The notes beneath the pieces were generated by a model. It was not told the DNA's origin. It made no database searches and was given only the letters and a program-made list of their open reading frames with translations. Made by a program: the position numbers and the translations under genes. A stretch of 7,925 nt of DNA from DAOTTY01 sp034437575 (GTDB lineage Bacteria > Chloroflexota > Anaerolineae > Aggregatilineales > Phototrophicaceae), in NCBI GenBank assembly GCA_034437575.1, contig DAOTTY010000166.1, positions 1 through 7,925 on the forward strand, given 5' to 3'. This document shows, piece by piece, positions 6,246 through 7,925 of the stretch; position 1 is the first letter of the stretch; every line of letters starts with the position of its first letter.

Positions 6246-7470
6246 TAAAAACTCAAGCCGACGCTCGCTGGGCGGCACGCTGCTGGGCCTGCTGGTGATT
6301 ATCATCGCCTTCTTTTTTGCACAAGCCACCGGCATTGATATTCTGGCCCTCCTGAATGATGTGGCGGGGGAAGTGGAGGAAGTTGACCAGACGGGCAGCG
6401 GCGGCAGCGACGACTTCGATACCGCCCCGCCAACCCTTTCGCTCCCTGGCGAGGTCACGCCGCTCCAGGTGGGGCAGGGCTTCGGCGCTCAGAAGGGCTT
6501 CTGGTCGGTGTACTTCAACGCGCCCACCGGCAGCCGTGATGCTGCCGACTACGTTAACGGTATTGACGAAAACCTCGCGGCAGACATCAACAACGTGCAG
6601 CAAACGCTAGACATCGCCGCGTTTGAGTTCAACAACGAACGGCTTACCGAAGCGGTGATTGCCGCCCACGAGCGCGGGGTGCAGGTTCGCATCGTCACCG
6701 ATGACGAGTTCGGCGTGGAAGAAGAAGAAGCCATTGAGGAATTTGAAGATGCGGGCATCCCCGTCGTGGATGACGCCAAAAGCGCCCTCATGCACAACAA
6801 GTTCATGATTTTGGATCAGCAGGTGGTGTGGACGGGCAGTTGGAACTACACCGTCAACGGCACCTATCGCAATAACAACAACGCGCTCGTGCTGCGCTCA
6901 CAGCGGGCGGTACGCGCCTACCAAACTGAGTTTGACGAGATGTTTGAACGGGGCGAGTTCGGTGCCCGCTCCACCGAGGGCACGGCCACCTTCAGCCAGG
7001 ATGGTACCCCGGTTAAGATTGTGTTCGCGCCAGAGGATGACGTGGTGGGGGCCATCGTTGAAGAACTGGGACGGGCGCAGCGCGACATCCGGTTTATGGC
7101 GTTTTCGTTTACGCAGGACGACATAGGCGATGCAATGCGCCAGCTTGGGGCCGAGGAGGTGACCGTGCAGGGCATTTTTGAGGTGCGCGGCAGCGAAACC
7201 GAGTTCAGCGAAATGCCGCCGATGTATTGCGCCGGGTTCGATGTGCGCCAGGATGGCAACCCGTTTGCGCTGCATCACAAGGTCATCATCGTAGACGATA
7301 CCACCGTGCTAACCGGGTCGTTTAACTTCAGCGCCAACGCCACTGAAAGCAACGACGAAAACCTCGTCATTATCCGCGACCCGGACCTCGCCGCGCTGTA
7401 CCTTACGGAGTACGAGCGCCGCTTTGCCGAAGCCTCCCCGCCCGACCCGGCAGACATCGAGTGCGAGTAG
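6232..7470 (+). CDS. Membrane-anchored or secreted phospholipase D superfamily protein (two HKD motifs)
   Basis: A 412-residue protein. A basic start (residues 1-11) and hydrophobic helix 13-30 form a signal anchor or signal peptide; AQA at 30-32 could be a cleavage site. A low-complexity acidic and Gly/Ser linker runs to about residue 65, then the PLD fold. Both catalytic motifs are complete: H188-x-K190-x4-D195 followed by GSWNY at 202, and H348-x-K350-x4-D355 followed by GSFNF at 362. In this family the two histidines act on one phosphodiester bond through a phospho-histidine intermediate. The size and single-chain twin-HKD layout fit Nuc-like nucleases and small bacterial phospholipases; sequence alone does not tell nuclease from lipase. 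C333 and C411 are the only cysteines and could form a disulfide outside the cell. It is the second gene of an operon. Confidence 0.92.
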   Translation: MSKNSKNSSRRSLGGTLLGLLVIIIAFFFAQATGIDILALLNDVAGEVEEVDQTGSGGSDDFDTAPPTLSLPGEVTPLQVGQGFGAQKGFWSVYFNAPTGSRDAADYVNGIDENLAADINNVQQTLDIAAFEFNNERLTEAVIAAHERGVQVRIVTDDEFGVEEEEAIEEFEDAGIPVVDDAKSALMHNKFMILDQQVVWTGSWNYTVNGTYRNNNNALVLRSQRAVRAYQTEFDEMFERGEFGARSTEGTATFSQDGTPVKIVFAPEDDVVGAIVEELGRAQRDIRFMAFSFTQDDIGDAMRQLGAEEVTVQGIFEVRGSETEFSEMPPMYCAGFDVRQDGNPFALHHKVIIVDDTTVLTGSFNFSANATESNDENLVIIRDPDLAALYLTEYERRFAEASPPDPADIECE

Positions 7471-7506
7471 GTGTGTTAAATTCCGTGTTGTGCGGTTCAC
7501 ACAATG

Positions 7507-7561
7507 TTTACATAGTTTTTATTGTATTTTATACCCAAAAGCGGGCTGCCTCCACTATAAT
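7507..7561 (+). promoter_or_regulatory. AT-rich promoter region of the 57-codon gene
   Basis: Two candidates overlap here. TTTACA (7507-7512) and TATACC (7530-7535) are spaced by 17 bases. A perfect TATAAT (7556-7561) lies 38 bases before the start codon but lacks a good -35 at 16-18 bases. The 129-base gap 7471-7599 is otherwise free of coding potential. A weak 5-bp stem (TTGTG 7488-7492, CACAA 7500-7504) just after the PLD stop, followed by T-rich DNA, might terminate the upstream operon. Confidence 0.45.
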
Positions 7562-7599
7562 GCTATATGTCCGATTAATTATCCATAAAGGTCATCAAC

Positions 7600-7773
7600 A
7601 TGGACAACTACTACAGCATTGAACGTGAAGCCGCTAACCGTGCTAAAGACTACCGGATTCAGGCTGAAGCCGCTCGCCTGGGTAAAGAAAAGAGCGTCAA
7701 CATCGACAGCCACAACCTGCGTGGGTACAGCGAGTACCTCGTGCGCGTGTTAACGACCCCACGCAACCGCTAA
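7600..7773 (+). CDS. Small protein of 57 residues, unknown function
   Basis: ATG 7600 to TAA 7771-7773 encodes 57 residues beginning MDNYYSIEREAANRAKDYRI and ending TTPRNR. It has an AAAGG ribosome site (7587-7591) with an 8-base spacer, a TATAAT upstream, and a strong hairpin right after the stop, so it has all the parts of an independent gene. The first 33 residues look like an amphipathic, Ala/Glu/Arg-rich helix; the rest is short, polar and mildly basic. There is no signal peptide, membrane segment or cysteine. I do not recognise a family. Codon use (GCT, CGT, GGT, AAA mixed with GC-ending codons) is less GC-biased than in the long genes, which could mean high expression or a different origin. 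Confidence 0.68.
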   Translation: MDNYYSIEREAANRAKDYRIQAEAARLGKEKSVNIDSHNLRGYSEYLVRVLTTPRNR

Positions 7774-7789
7774 GCGCACCTCATCACCC

Positions 7790-7816
7790 TGGGGCAGCCT
7801 GAACAAGGCCGCCCCA
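7790..7816 (+). terminator. GC-rich hairpin after the small gene
   Basis: TGGGGCAGCC (7790-7799) pairs with GGCCGCCCCA (7807-7816) at nine of ten positions, with a single A-C mismatch and a 7-base loop. It starts 16 bases after the TAA of the 57-codon gene, a fitting place for a terminator. No T-tract follows, so release may need another factor or the hairpin may only stabilise the 3' end. Confidence 0.5.
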
Positions 7817-7830
7817 ACCACTCCCGTACT

Positions 7831-7925
7831 AGGGCGATTGCAAAGTCAAGTTTTCACATCGCGGGGACGCTGTCCCCGCACCCCTGCAAAGGGTTAGCAC
7901 CCTTTGAACCCATGCTTTCGGACGC
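7831..7925 (+). repeat. Intergenic palindromic repeat element, right copy
   Basis: From left to right it holds AGGGC (7831-7835), TTGCAAAGT (7838-7846) and CACATC (7855-7860). These are followed by a perfect 8-bp stem with a 3-base loop (GCGGGGAC 7861-7868, GCT, GTCCCCGC 7872-7879). A second perfect stem follows: CAAAGGG 7887-7893, 6-base loop, CCCTTTG 7900-7906. The first four blocks match the left copy at 1-49 in reverse complement. Tandem stable hairpins in non-coding DNA are typical of REP-like dispersed elements. The distal end is uncertain because the window stops at 7925. No gene is seen here. Confidence 0.65.

Noticed and set aside
7861..7906. Tandem hairpins as a CRISPR array or integron attC site
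   Set aside because: There is no regular repeat-spacer pattern and no attC-like core sites. The two stems are unrelated in sequence and sit in a repeat-like element.
1..7925. Terminal inverted repeats of a transposon
   Set aside because: No transposase or recombinase is encoded between the two elements, no target duplication is visible, and the arms match only in blocks. A dispersed intergenic repeat is more likely.

Overview
This GC-rich window with AT-rich promoter islands looks like a chromosomal segment of a filamentous or environmental bacterium, most likely Chloroflexota (Anaerolineae or a relative). I infer this from the gene 1 architecture (Ser/Thr kinase, nSTAND NTPase, membrane segment, WD40 propellers), the secreted acidic membrane protein, and the style of the GC-rich intergenic hairpins. 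No rRNA, tRNA, CRISPR array or transposase is visible.

Layout. Positions 1-118 hold a partial intergenic repeat element and a good sigma70-like promoter. Positions 119-4624 (+) encode one giant signalling protein of about 1,500 residues: a cytoplasmic PknB-type kinase, an nSTAND P-loop NTPase with its winged-helix region, one transmembrane helix, and 14 WD40-type repeats (enough for two seven-bladed propellers). A short convergent gap (4625-4689) carries a bulged hairpin. Positions 4690-5487 (-) encode a secreted, C-terminally membrane-anchored protein with low-complexity Glu-rich linkers. The 287-base divergent gap (5488-5774) carries two notable inverted repeats. Positions 5775-6245 and 6232-7470 (+) form a two-gene operon with a 14-base overlap: a small helical protein of unknown function, then a membrane-anchored or secreted phospholipase D superfamily protein with two intact HKD motifs. 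After a 129-base AT-rich gap with promoter-like sequences comes a 57-codon gene (7600-7773), a strong hairpin, and a second copy of the intergenic repeat element in inverted orientation.

How the genes may work together. Gene 1 is a one-protein signalling device: WD40 domains would detect a ligand or partner, the nSTAND module would act as an ATP-driven switch, and the kinase would be the output. The other two large products are predicted to be at or outside the membrane. A functional link between the kinase sensor, the secreted protein and the PLD operon is not shown by the sequence, because the genes sit in separate transcription units. The most distinctive non-coding signals are the nested palindrome at 5635-5668 and the pair of inverted, structure-conserved repeat elements at the two ends of the window.
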